The translations under genes were made by a program, and so were the position numbers. 64,000 nt of DNA from Synaphobranchus kaupii (taxonomy: Eukaryota; Chordata; Actinopteri; Anguilliformes; Synaphobranchidae), in contig CM056376.1 of the NCBI GenBank assembly GCA_029718625.1, positions 112,832,110 through 112,896,109 on the forward strand. Direction: 5' to 3'. This document shows positions 46,702 to 58,399 of this stretch, piece after piece; the first letter of the stretch is position 1, and every line of letters begins with the position of its first letter. The notes under the pieces were generated by a model that worked only from the letters and a program-made list of their open reading frames with translations, made no database searches and was not told the DNA's origin.

Positions 46702-48485
46702 GGGATAATCGACAACGAGGTGGTCAGTTTGTGCACCTGAAAGGACAACGTTACTAATGTTACAAGTGCCAACATTGTTACTTTTAATTACAAATGGCAT
46801 GATGTTAGTATGTAGGGCACGTAGGAGAGGCACTCCCCAGATTTGCTGCCATTGCCTGTATTAGAGGACAGTATCTTGCTCCACTTCCCTGTGTGTGCTG
46901 GATGGAGCCCAGTAGCTCCACAGGCTACTCTGACCCGTGCCCAGTCACAGACTTTCTCTAGCCTCCAGACAACTTGAAAATTGACCCGCGCTTCTTTCTG
47001 CGGCGTGATATCAAAAGCATGCTAAGTTAAAGCATGAGTAAAATAACTTGTTACTGTGAAGTAACTGAAATGTTTATGAATGCCTTTGTTGTAACCATTC
47101 ATACACATGATGACTGTTCATTTCTGTTTTTCAAAGGTACTGTTTAATGCTATTCTTTCCCACTAATCACTGACTTTCTCACTGCAACTGTTTGGATACA
47201 AAATAAAACTGAACTTTCCAATATTGGCACCATGACTCATCATTTATTATCCATGCTAGGCTGAATAGTTATTAGTTAGAAGCTTTGACAGGTGGTTTGA
47301 AACTGTCCCACTAATGTTAGCCACAAACATGGTTTTCTCATGGCTAAAAATGTTTCCAAAAAAAGAGAAAGATATCAAACTGAATTTCTACTTAAATTAA
47401 TTTCTACTGTTACTCTAGCTGGGTGCCTCTCTCTCTCTACTGCTTTGAAAGTTTTGAACAATTGAACAAAAAACAATTTAATAATGTTTCCTCCCTTTAT
47501 CATTACCTTTATCTTCTCTATCGAAGTGTGTTATGGCAAAGCAACATTTTGTAGCCAATTGTGGGGGCCTGGTCCCTGTTTAACATATGTTATTTCTCCT
47601 GAAGTGTATGGAGCATAACTCGCATAAGTAAGACATGAACATAATTGATATAAGACCATTTCTGCTTGGTTTGCATTAAACCTTGAGACACAGTCAAAGA
47701 AAAACAATACAAGTTAACGGCCTAGCTTAACATTTCACTCAGCCTATTAATTATTGTACTGTTTTCCCAAGTTCGCTGATATCACCACATCCTCTTTCTT
47801 TTTCTCTCTTCATCTCTCAATTCATCTTTAATCAGAATATTTACAATAAAAAAAGGCCAGTGTCACCTGATATACTGGAATTTACTTCTTTACCATATGT
47901 CTCGCTGAGAAAGATTTATTTTTTTTTAATCTCGTTTACTTTTTCTGTTAAGCCTGCCTGATTTATCATAAACAATAAAAGCCCTATTACAGCCATATTA
48001 TCTATAAATGGCAAATTGGAGAAATAAAATGAAGGAAAGTCATATGTCTCACTGACAAAATATTTGAGAAAAAAGAACCTAGTGAGCAAAAGTCAGTTTC
48101 AATTTCTCTCAAATATTTCATCATATGATATTTCCTGGGCAATGTTATGACGTACGTATTTATTCAGCGTTTTAACAACCATGTTTGTTAACAAGCACTA
48201 AGATAATGCCAGTGAGGAAAGATCAGCTTCAATCTATCACATCTTTTATCATCAAGACAGTCTGAACTGTATAATCTTATTTTTTTGACACCGCTCTGAG
48301 TAATCTGAGAAATATAACCCTCATTGATAAAGCAACAAGAAACTATGGTCAGATTCTCACTTTCATTACCATGACAGGTAGAAAACTTCAACACAGAGCA
48401 GTTGCACAGACACTGTAACTATTGCTTCTACCCAGATTTTCTTCTTCAATTTCTTTGACTCATAGGATACTAGGAGATATGTCTA
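46702..48485. other. GIMAP-B 3' flank and spacer to GIMAP-C
   Basis: A poly(A) signal AATAAA lies at 47202-47207, ~500 bases past the GIMAP-B stop. Around 47945-47980 is the motif CTGTTAAGCCTGCCTGATTTATCATAAA, similar to words near other GIMAP first exons. CATATGTCTCRCTGA recurs at 47896 and 48041. No further gene is supported. Confidence 0.5.
47202..47207 (+). terminator. candidate poly(A) signal of GIMAP-B
   Basis: AATAAA in ACAAAATAAAACTG, ~500 bases after the stop codon, with TG/T-rich DNA following. Confidence 0.45.
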
Positions 48486-48492
48486 ATGGAAG
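48486..48492 (+). other. candidate first coding exon of GIMAP-C (distal)
   Basis: ATGGAAG with the strong donor GTAAGTAATT, in context GATATGTCTAATGGAAG. The phase fits exon 2 at 51769. Confidence 0.5.
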
Positions 48493-48624
48493 GTAAGTAA
48501 TTCAATGTTTTCAAACCAGTTTCCTGCTTTTATTGCTTTCTTTTCTTTCCATACGTACTACCATACTTACACCAATACAACTTCCATGCATGTATGACAG
48601 TGTTCTAAAATGGACGTGGATAAT

Positions 48625-48928
48625 GGAATTGGTGTCAAAAGTATAGCTAAGATTTGTGATGCACCTTGAATCGACATTATTGACATTTACTTACTCTCTA
48701 ATCTGCATATTTATTGACCGGTGGTTTCATGTTCCTGATAAACATGTGATTTACCGTAAACAAACCAGGCCAGTCTGACCTGATAAACCTGATAAACCTT
48801 GTTATATATAAGGCTCATATTTAATCCAAGAGCAACTGTTGACTTGCATGCTGGTGGGCTACCGAACGTCTGATCAGAACAGTCCTTTACGAGTTCTTCA
48901 CCTCATAAGACAATACCAGGAAAGTATA
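48625..48928 (+). promoter_or_regulatory. GIMAP-C promoter candidate with TATA box
   Basis: A TATA-like TATATAAG lies at 48805-48812, about 120 bases before the ATG at 48929. Upstream blocks are collinear with the GIMAP-A flank 29580-29905 on the opposite strand. TGTGATTTACCGTAAACAAACC at about 48747 contains a forkhead-like GTAAACAAA. Function is inferred from conservation and position. Confidence 0.5.
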
Positions 48929-48935
48929 ATGGAAG
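48929..48935 (+). other. candidate first coding exon of GIMAP-C (proximal)
   Basis: ATGGAAG with donor GTATGTAG, in context GAAAGTATAATGGAAG, the same as GIMAP-A exon 1 at 29579. Reading through the donor meets an in-frame TAG, so splicing is needed for a product. Confidence 0.55.
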
Positions 48936-49400
48936 GTATGTAGTTCTGCAGCAATTTATCCAGCCTTTGTTTTGTGTTTTAATAGTAAACTGATTTCTAG
49001 ACTGTTATAAAATATAACGTTAAAGAGCAGTTAATACTAATACTAAATAATACAAAAAACTTGGATCAGCTGATGGACTCGCTGTGCATAATGTTTTTTA
49101 GATAGACTAAAAAACGGAGATAAATGTCATCATGTTAACTGAATTGTAGGCTAACCTTAGCTATTCTTCGTCCTTCATATTTTTTTTAATTACAGTGACA
49201 AGGTTTCCATACCCTCATCTTATTAATACCCCGCTGATTTCACCTGTAATTCCATAACTTGAACAAAAGATTTTAAAGAGAACTAAGCATCTAATTAGAA
49301 ACTTTTTGCAGCACGTTACACAATTAATTTACAATTAATTTTAATTCCATTATCTGCATGTATTCTAGCATTTAAACAAGATATTTCAGACTATTACTTC

Positions 49401-51518
49401 TGTAGAACCCGCACAGCTAGACCAATGAGGGAATAGCCGGAGGAGAAAGTGCAACGTGTTTTTCCTCTGCTGTTGTGATGTAAATAAAAAGAGGTTAGTG
49501 ATTTATCCTCCATTCATGAATAGAGCATAGTACATTTAAGAATATTCTGGGTCCGTCGCCACGAGTCAGATATGAATGCGCTGCTCCATATCCCGCTTAA
49601 GACAGGCCTGAAACGGATCAGTATGATTCTTATTATTCTCCGTTCGCAAACGGGGCCATGTTGTCATCACAGATATATCCGACCTGTCGTCCAAATGTCA
49701 ATATTCTAATGGGAGCATTAGAACATTCACAAAGGACCTGAACAACACATCGAATATATCTATGATCACAAAAAGTAAGCGTAACAGTTACTATTGGTTT
49801 ACTCATAATTATCTGACTCCATATTAAACTATAATTTAGAATTTCACTTTAATCATGCGTGAAGCTCAGAGTGGTTACACTCGACTCTTCTTTGTGTGCC
49901 ACCATTACTCAATATATGCTCCCGGGATTAGCACTATTGCCGAATCTCAGTTCGGTGGAGAACACAGAGGTTGGGGGTCTGGCCAACACAATAAATGCAT
50001 TATATTTTACTATTTTACATAGATAGTTGCGAGCCCAGGTCAGCGTGCACTCAGAGGGCTCCTTAAGGCTAATTTGACAACAACCGACGTAGAATGCCCA
50101 TGGGTTCTCTTCACATCAAATTCCCAGAGCCATGCATCACCAATCCCTTGTACTGGCAGAACTTGGCTGCCTATTCCCAATTTGGGAACTCCACATAAAG
50201 TGCCACGCCACTGATCAGTTGGTCATTGGTCAGAATTGTTCCCCTGAGTATTCAGTCGTAATTTAGGCTGAAAAAGGTGTAAAATGGATTAGAGTCATGG
50301 AGACCACGCAAGTTAAAATAAGAATAATTTATTCACAGGCAGGTAGGTCATTATCTTAGAATTATTAGTCAATTTACAGAATATAGAAATTAAAGAAAAG
50401 AAAACACAGAGTAAATATCTTACCCAGCCTGCTTCAGCTACACACAGATACAGAATACGCACAGTGTGGGAAGTCGGTTGCAATCTTCCTTACACAAAAC
50501 ACAGAGTCTGCACGGTGTGGGAAGTCGGTTGCGATCTTCCCTACACACACACACACAATCTGCACGGTGTGGGAGATCGGTTACGATTCTCCCAGATAGG
50601 CTTGTCTCCCTTTCTTTTATGTCAAATCACGCGTTTGAACCAGGCGGCAGTGCCATAAATGATCCCCTGCCTAATCCTGGAGGTGTGGTCGAATCTGGAA
50701 TTTAGACCCCCACCTTTGGGGGATGTTGAGTAGGGAGAAGGGGACAAGGAGATGATTACCAGAGAAGGACATTCCAATGTTATAGTTTTTCCCTGAGTGG
50801 TTGAAACTATGTTTTACTAAACTCCATTTGGTATGAAATGTATCTCATTCGATTCCTTGATTTTACCGGATTACATCCATACCAAACATAAACATTATTA
50901 TTATTAACAGATTAACAGTCTTATTATGTTGCAGTTGTCATGAAAATTCCCTCCTGATGAACCATTTTACATGCAATTCCTGTTACTACTACATAAGACA
51001 TAATGTAACAATATAAGAATCACATGTGCAATGTTTGTAAGTTTTACAGGGTCTGTTGACCATCTCAACAGAAGTTTCAGAGCCCTGTTCCAGGAGAGAA
51101 GTAAAGGGTGTAATGACAGAGGTGCCAACATGAGGGCACTGTGGTATTGTCCGTAGTCTTTCCCATAGGACTGACCACGTGTGAGGTCACGGAAAAGGTC
51201 AACAGGTGGCCGGGTCAGCCATTTCCCATTCCCATTTCCCTTTCCCATAGTTTGGCCAGTGGTTAATGACCCCTTCTGCCCTAAATGCCCCCAAAACACA
51301 CATATTCACTCATGACACAGTTCCGTTTCTCCTTATCAGTCTTTTCCCCAGATGGGGACATTCCTGTGAGCCAATGGCCCACACATCCAAAGGACATCCT
51401 AGTCGCCAAGTGTTATTCCAAGGCTGCCTGGTCCTTTGATGCGCATGACAAACCCCAGCTCTCAGGTCCTTTCAAAATGTCAGTCTTTCCTGCATTCCAC
51501 ATTGACTCCCCTCCTATA
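49401..51518 (-). mobile_element. 2.1-kb solo-LTR-like element in GIMAP-C intron 1
   Basis: The copy begins TGTAGAACCC and ends CTCCTATA. It is flanked by the exact 4-bp repeat CTTC (49397-49400 and 51519-51522). It is the inverted counterpart of 56286-58322. Judged by an AATAAA with T-rich follow-up in the other copy, its transcription sense is minus. It contains tandem GTGGGAAGTCGGTTGC-type words near 50465-50595 and no coding region. TG...CA-type ends with a 4-bp duplication and no interior suggest a solo LTR left by recombination; the terminal CA has decayed to TA here. Confidence 0.75.
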
Positions 51519-51768
51519 CTTCCATTACCACTGCACATCCTCTCCCGTTCCATCACTCCCCGCTGCCCCAAGCCACCCATACTAGAATGTTGCTCTAAAA
51601 AGATATTAGTGTTCTCACTATAATTACAGGTAGCCTTGACATTAGGATTTATAGAATAGAATTTAGGATCAAATCCATGCGTACCAACATTTTATAAATG
51701 AGGCTCCTGATGTATGCTCACTTGTGTATTTTGTACATTTATTTTTTAAATATCATCTTTTTTCCTAG
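51519..51768. other. GIMAP-C intron 1, distal part
   Basis: AT-rich intron from the LTR edge to the exon 2 acceptor TTTTTTCCTAG. Nothing else seen. Confidence 0.5.
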
Positions 51769-52928
51769 GGTCAGCTGATCTGAGGATTGTTCTGTTGGGT
51801 AAGACAGGAGCTGGGAAGAGCAGCACAGGTAACAGCATTCTGGGAGAGAAGCTGTTCACAACTTCAGGTCGGCAAACTCTAATACATCTAAATGTGAGGC
51901 TAAAACAAAGACTATTGATGGGAGGAGCATCACTGTGGTTGACACACCAGGTATTTTTCTACTGACTGCTCCAATGAAAACTCTGATGAAGAGCTGATAG
52001 CTGAAATAGCCAAGTGCATCATAGAGTGTTCCCCTGGACCTCACGCCTTTGTTATACTGCTGACTGTGGGGAGGCAAACAGAGGAGGAGAAGAAAGTGGT
52101 GGAAACGATTCAGGAAATGTTTGGGGAGGAGGCTCTGAAGTACGCTGTTGTCCTCTTTTCCCATGGAGACCAGCTTGAAGACCATGAGACCATCCAGCAG
52201 TTTGTGAATGAAAATAACCAACTGAAAACATTTGCCCAAATGTGTGGAGACCGGCTTCATGTCATCGATAACAAATACTGGATAATCCCGCCATAGGGCA
52301 CGGTGACGACAGAAACAAAGCCGTTAAAATCAAAAAGCTGCTGACCACCATTGATCACATGGTGGAACAGAATGGAGGAGCGCACTATACAAACAAGATG
52401 CTCCAAGCTGTGGAAAAAGCCATTGAAAAAGAAGAGGCAAATATAAATGAAGAAACTGGAGGACTGTTATCTAAGACCATTGTCAGAGAAAAGGCAAAGG
52501 GGAAAGTAATGAAAAGGTTTTTAAATCTGGCAGTAGGCGTGTCAACAGGGGCTCTGTTGGGTGCATTGCTTGGTGTTGCTGCATGTGTAGCTGCAGTTCT
52601 GGGATTAGTTATAGCTCTTGCTATGCCTCCAGCTATAACTCCAGCTGGAATAAAGGCTGTAGCTAAGGCATTACCAGCCACGGGGATAGGATTGGGAACA
52701 GCAGCTGGAGTAGTAGCTGGAGCAGGGGCTTGTGTGGGTGCGGCTGCAGGGGGGGTAATTGGGGGGAAAGCAGCAATGGAAGCAGAGACTGCGGGCGAAG
52801 CTGCATCTAGAGCCACAGCTGCTGTAACAGAACCACTAAGAGTTGCAGTGGAATATATTAAAAACAAAATAGTAGATAAAATACAAGAACTTGAGGCTTC
52901 CAGAAAATTGAGCAATCCTCGTTTCTAA
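51769..52928 (+). pseudogene. GIMAP-C exon 2: IMAP GTPase with three 1-bp frameshifts
   Basis: The exon follows the acceptor TTTTTTCCTAG and enters in the phase left by ATGGAAG (48486 or 48929). The start GGTCAGCTGATCTGAGG leads into an intact P-loop GKTGAGKSS. The reading frame slips at ~51866-51872 (one base short relative to GIMAP-A), at ~51953-51960 just after DTPGIF, and at ~52281 within the conserved DNKYWNNP segment. Between slips all GIMAP motifs are present: DTPG, SHGDQLEDHETIQQF, HVIDNKYW. The last ~190 residues are fully open, with a Gly/Ala-rich hydrophobic tail longer than GIMAP-A's, ending in TAA at 52926. Either a young pseudogene, or three single-base sequencing deletions in a working gene; the long undamaged tail favours recent damage or error. 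Confidence 0.75.
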
Positions 52929-53007
52929 TGCAAGAGTAAGAAATAGCGTTTGCAACAGACAATGGCTTAACTTTCAATAGTAATTACAATATTTTTTCCC
53001 CCCAATA

Positions 53008-53760
53008 ACACACTGGCCTCATTTATCAATATGGTCATACAAATGAGCGCATAGGCCTATTTGAGCATACAAAAATCTCACACGCGATTCATCAAACTTG
53101 CGTAAATCACTGATATCAGCGTAAATGTGTTCATAGGTTGATAAATCAGACTTGATCATATATTAGGAAGCGCATGCACATCATTATGAATTACCATACT
53201 CATGCCCATTTACTACCATATTTAGCAGGGCCACATGCCAATGCAGGCTTTTTCCAGAATTACAGGCCATGGCGGGATTACAGGCCATGGCAGGCGACAG
53301 GAAAGCAAATAAGAATAATTTTTCTGAGAGGGTAAAATTGAAATGCTTATGAATGAACATTAACATAAACGTGTGTTTTTTGGGAGCGTTAGTAGTGGTG
53401 TGCAGCCTAGTTATAACCAGGGCTAAAATGTTTCCTCTGAATTGCGAACTACAGCTGAGATAAAAAAAATAAAAATAAAATAACCATTCATAATAAAGTT
53501 CTGCCGGTACAGGTGGAGGAAAGGGCATCCCGGACCTCTCGTCTGCAGAAGAGAGGATGGGGGATATCATTGGGAAAGTGGCCATAGAAGGAGCGATAGA
53601 AGATGGCGACTGCGACTTGATTTGTCAAGACTTTTTCTCTCACACCGGGTTGCGACGTTTGCTAGGTCTTCTAGGCTAATAAAGCTAGATTGGATTTTTA
53701 GAAAAAATAGAAAGGTTTAATTTTTGCATCTTGCATACAACATGACTGGTGATGCATAAT
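53008..53760 (+). mobile_element. Harbinger-like fragment with Myb-like protein remnant
   Basis: It starts GGCCTCATTTATCAATATGG and shares ordered blocks with 25636-26400: ATTCATCAAACTTGCGT, GATAAATCAGACTTGATC, CATGACTGGTGATGCAT. Unlike that copy it retains, at about 53510-53600, a plus-strand frame TGGGKGIPDLSSAEERMGDI. This resembles the acidic C-terminal part of the Myb/SANT-like protein encoded by PIF/Harbinger elements. The right end is not found; the minisatellite begins there. Confidence 0.55.
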
Positions 53761-53762
53761 TA

Positions 53763-54169
53763 TGTATGTATGTGTATCCATTCAAATGTTCTGTATGTGT
53801 AACAGTATGTGTATCCAATCAAATGATCTGTATGTGTAACAGTATGTGTATCCATTCAAATGATCTGTGTGTAACAGTATGTGTATCCATTCAAATGATC
53901 TGTATGTGTAACAGTATGTGTATCCATTCAAATGATCTGTATGTGTAACAGTATGTGTATCCATTCATATGTTCTGTATGTGTAACAGTATGTGTATCCA
54001 TTCAAATTATCTGTATGTGTAACAGTATGTGTATCCATTCAAATTATCTGTATGTGTAACAGTATGTGTATCCATTCATATGTTCTGTATGTGTAACAGT
54101 ATGTGTATCCATTCAAATTATCTGTATGTGTAACAGTATGTGTATCCATTCATAGGTTCTGTATGTGTC
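53763..54169 (+). repeat. 37-bp minisatellite, about 11 copies
   Basis: The unit TATGTGTATCCATTCAAATG plus ATCTGTATGTGTAACAG recurs every 37 bp from 53774 on; one copy is 35 bp. Point variants alternate (AAATG, ATATG, AAATT). Open frames through it are by-products of the repeat. Confidence 0.95.
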
Positions 54170-55088
54170 ATCTGGTCCCTTGATATAGTCCATTTGTATT
54201 CGTTGATTGTTGAAAAGCCCATTGTCTTTTGCTGAGCGAAACGACCCTAATTTAGACATTTGAAGTGATAATTAAAATGATCTCACTGTCTGCGTATTGT
54301 GATGCTGGAAGTTGCTGTGGCTCTTCTTGTAATGGATTTATGAGTAATCAAAATGTAATTTGAATGGCCTAGGAAACTCCTATTTTCTTCTGATACAAAA
54401 TATATAATGATATAATTAAAACATTTGTGCTATTTTAATCATTCAATAAGTGTGTACAGACACATTTATTGAACTACTTAATGAATATGTCTGTTTATGT
54501 GTTGGGAATTGCATTAAAAATGTTCTACTGTGCACAACAAATTACTGTAGATTTATTGTCCCTTTATCGCTTTTCTAATTTTCACTGATCTAATTTTCTG
54601 AACATCTTTGGTCACCTTTCAGGAAGAAAAAATATATACAAAGCTGCACATTTCTGAATAGGGTATTTGGGGTTGAATATAGACCTCGCCATATAGTGCC
54701 CTCCGGTATTACAGTATTGACACCCACAATTAACATGAACAAAAAATGCTGGATAAAATTAACCTTGTTTATCAAATGCTTTATCAAATGGGAACTGATA
54801 TATTTGGTTTGGTGTTACTGATTGATTCTGGTCCAAATCTTGACATTTTACTGTAGTCAGCGCAAAACAGAATAAACCCAAATAATCTGGCTCAAAAGTG
54901 TCTCTAGTGGTAAAATGTTAGGTACTGCACGTCCAGTCTGTCATTGGCCAGAAACTTCCTCCAGCTGACGTATTCCTCCCTGTGACAAAATTGTCTGTAC
55001 AGCTACGGCCTGAAGTTTTGGAGCGAGGGCAGGCTACGCCCCAGCTGTAAAAGCAAATCTCAGGGGTTGATGTACGTGTCGTGGACAG

Positions 55089-55136
<48 letters not shown>

Positions 55137-55318
55137 TATAGCTAGCTTACAGTTTCGCTTTTTTGAATATTCTAGTAAGTTATAGTAACCTATTTGTAGT
55201 TAGCTTGATAGTCCCTTGTTTTTTGTTAGTTTGTTTTTTCAATCTAGCTTAGCAAGTAGCTAGCTAGTTTATTTTTTAAAAATAAATATATAGTTTATTA
55301 AAAATAAATGGCATGGGT
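54170..55318. other. intergenic DNA with a GA microsatellite
   Basis: A (GA)n run lies at 55092-55134. The rest, including the T-rich part 55135-55318, shows no gene. Confidence 0.5.
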
Positions 55319-55515
55319 CATAAATTCCAGTGGGTCAGAAGTTTACATACACTAAGTTGATTGTGCATTTAAACAGCTTGTAAAATTCCAGAAAATGATG
55401 TCATGGCTTTAGAAACTTATGTTAGCTAATTTACATAATTTGAGTCAATTGGAGGTGTACCTGTGGATGTATTTTAAGGCCTAGCTTCAAACTCAGTGCC
55501 TCTTTGCTTGACAGC

Positions 55516-56141
55516 ATGGGAAAATCAAAAGAAATCAACCAAGAACTCAGAAAGAAAATTGTGGACCTCCACAAGTCTGGTTCATCCTTGGGAGCAATTT
55601 ACAAATGCCTGAAGGTACCACGTTCGTCTGTACAAACAATATATCCCTATGGGACCAAGCAGCTGTTATACCGCTCAGGAAGGAGACGCGTTCTGTCTCC
55701 TAGAGATTAACGTGCTTTGGTGCACCATCCCAACCGTGAAGCACGGAGGTGGCAGCATCATGTTGTGGGGGTTCTTTGCTGCAGGAGGGACTGGTGCACT
55801 TCATAAAATAGATGGCATCATGAGGAAGCAAAATTATGTGGATATATTGAAGCAACATCTCAAGACATCAGCCAGGAAGTTAAAGATTGGTCGCAATGGC
55901 TTAAGTCAAGGTATTGGAGTGGCCATCACAAAGTCCTGACCTCAATCCAATCGAGAATTTGTGGGCAGAACTGAAAAAGCGTGTGCGAGCAAGGAGGCCT
56001 ACAAACCTGACTCAGTTACACCAGTTCTGTCAGGAGGAATGGGCCAAAAGTCCAGCAACTTATTGTGAAAAGCTTGTGGAAGGCTACCCGAAACGATTGA
56101 CTCAAGTTAAACAATTTAAAGGCAATGCTACCAAATACTAA
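55516..56141 (+). pseudogene. Tc1 transposase remnant
   Basis: It begins [20 protein letters not shown], the paired-like HTH start of Sleeping-Beauty-type transposases, reaching SSVQTI. It then jumps to the GRRRVLSPRD segment in another frame, then to IPTVKHGGGSIMLWGFFAAG. It ends with [20 protein letters not shown] and a TAA at 56139. About 210 codons' worth of DNA remain of the usual ~340. Much of the catalytic core, including the first two acidic residues, is missing or frame-shifted. It cannot make an active transposase. Confidence 0.85.
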
Positions 56142-56285
56142 CAGAGTGTATGTAAATTTCTGACCCACTGGGAATGTGATGAAAGAAATAAAAGCTGAAA
56201 TAAATCATTCTCTCGACTATTATTCTGACATTTCACATTCCTAACTGACCTAAGACAGGGAATGTTTACTAGGATTAAATGTCAG

Positions 56286-58322
56286 TGTAGGAGGGGAGTC
56301 AATGTGGAATTCAGGAAAAGACAGACATTTTGAAAAGACCTGAGTACTGGGATTTGTCATGCACATCAAAGGACCAGGCAGCCTTGGAATAAACACTTGG
56401 CGACTAGGATGTCCTTTGGATGTGTGGGCCATTGGCTCACAGAAATGTCCCCATCTGGGGAAAAGACTGATACGGAACTGTGTCATGAGTGAATATGTGT
56501 GTTTTGGGGCCATTAAGGGCAGAAGGGGTCATTAAGCCACTGACTGACTATGGGAAAGGGAAATTGGAAATGGCCGACCCGGACACCTGTTGACCTCTCC
56601 CGTAACCTCATACCTAGGTCAGTCCTATGGGAAAGACTACGGACAATACCACAGTGCCCTCATGTTGAATCCTGTGTCATTACACCCTTTACTTCCCTCC
56701 TGGAACAGAACTCTGAAACTTCTGTTGGGATGGTCAACAGACCATGTAAAACGTACAAACATTGCACATGTGATTCTTATATTGTTACATTATGTCTTAT
56801 GTAGTAGTAACAGGAATTGCATGTAAAATGGTTAATCAGAAGGGAATTTTCATGACAACTGCAACATAATAAGACTTAATCTGTTAATAATAATCATAAT
56901 GGTAAGCTGTTTGGTATGGATGTAATCCGGTAAAATCAAGGAATCAAATGAGATACATTTCATACCAAATGGAGTTTAGTAAAACATAGTTCCAATAACT
57001 CTGTAAAACTGTAACACTGGAATGTCCTCTCTGGTAATCAACTCCTTTTCCCTTCACCCTACTCAGCAACGGTGGGGGTCTAGATTCCCGATTCGACCAC
57101 ACCTCCAGGTTAATTTATGGCACTGCCGCCTGGTTCAAATGCAGGATTTGGCTTAAAAGACAGGGAGACAAACCTATCTGGGAGAATCGTAACCGATCTC
57201 CCACACCGTGCAGATTGTGTGCATACTCTATGTGTTTGTTAGGGAGAATCGTAACCGATCTCCCACACCGTGCAGATTATGTATGTATGTGTGTGTAGCT
57301 GAAGCAGGCCGGGTAAGATATTTACTCTGTGTTTCTTTTCATATTTTCTATGTTTTGTAATTGACCTAATTTTAAGATAATGACCTACCTGCCTGTGAAT
57401 AAATTCTTATTATTTTAACTTGCGTGATCTCCATGACTCTAATCCTTTTTCTACCTTTTTCAGCCTTAGTTACGACTGAATACTCAGGGGAACAATTCTG
57501 ACCAATGACCAACTGATCAGTGGCGTGGTACAGTATGGGGGGTTCTTAAGTTGGGTAGGCGGCCGGGTTTCGGCCCGTATACGGATTAGTTGAGGCACGG
57601 CTCTGGGAATTTGACGTGAAGAGAGCCTCTGGACGTTCTATGTCGGTTCTTGTCAAATTAGCCTTAAGGAGCCCTCTGAGTGCACGCTGACCTGGGCTCG
57701 CAACTATCTATGTAAAATATAATACATGTATTGTGTCGGCCAGACCCCCAACCTCTATGTTCTCCACCGAACTGAGATTCGGCAATAGTGCTAATCCCGG
57801 GAGCATATATTGAGTAATGGTGGCCTACAAGGAAGAGTCGAGTGTAACCACTCTGAGCTTCACGCATGATTAAAGTAAATTCTAAATTATAATTTAATAT
57901 AAAGTTAGATAATTACGAGTAAACTAATAGTAACTGTTACGCTTACTGTTTGTGATCATAGATATATTCGATGTGTTGTTCAGCTCCTGTGTGTGTGTTC
58001 TAATGCTCCCATTGGAATATTGACATTTGGACGACAGGTCAGATATATCCGTGATGATAACATGGCCCCGTTTACGAACGGAGAATAATAAGAATCGTAC
58101 TGATCCGTTTCAGGCCTGTCTTAAGCGGGATATGGAGCAGCGCATTCATATCTGACTCATGGCGACGGACTCAGTATATTCTTAAATGTACTTGTAATAC
58201 ATACATGACCGGAGGATAAATCACTGAACTCTTTTTATTTACATCACAACAGCAGAGGAAAAACATATTTACTCCTTCCCCTCCAGCTATTCTCTCATTG
58301 GTCTAGCTGTGCGGGTTCTACA
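56286..58322 (+). mobile_element. 2.0-kb solo-LTR-like element inside the Tc1 copy
   Basis: It begins TGTAGGAGGGGAG and ends GCGGGTTCTACA, with exact TCAG duplications at 56282-56285 and 58323-58326. A poly(A) signal candidate lies at about 57397 (GTGAATAAATTC). The tandem words GGGAGAATCGTAACCGATCT recur at 57179 and 57241. It is the reverse counterpart of 49401-51518 at high similarity. No gag or pol is present. Confidence 0.8.
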
Positions 58323-58399
58323 TCAGGAATTGTGAAAAACTGAGTTTAAATGGATTTGGCTAAGGTGTATGTAAACTTTCGACTTCAACTGTATGTACC

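Larger units (their letters stand above)
55320..58391 (+). mobile_element. Sleeping-Beauty-type Tc1 element, decayed, split by an LTR
   Basis: The inner direct repeats CCAGTGGGTCAGAAGTTTAC (55328) and its inverted partner (56148-56172) are present. The right outer repeat ends TTCGACTTCAACTG at 58391 with TA following. The left outer repeat is missing. The sequence between 56143 and 56285 continues at 58323 once the LTR insert 56286-58322 (target duplication TCAG) is removed. The central transposase gene is deleted in places. The IR/DR layout is that of fish Tc1 elements related to Sleeping Beauty. Confidence 0.85.

Noticed and set aside
53763..54169. CRISPR-like array
   Set aside because: The 37-bp units are direct tandem repeats without unique spacers, in a vertebrate genome; it is a minisatellite.
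49401..58322. One ~9-kb transposon with 2-kb terminal inverted repeats
   Set aside because: Each arm has its own different 4-bp target duplication (CTTC and TCAG), so they are two separate insertions.
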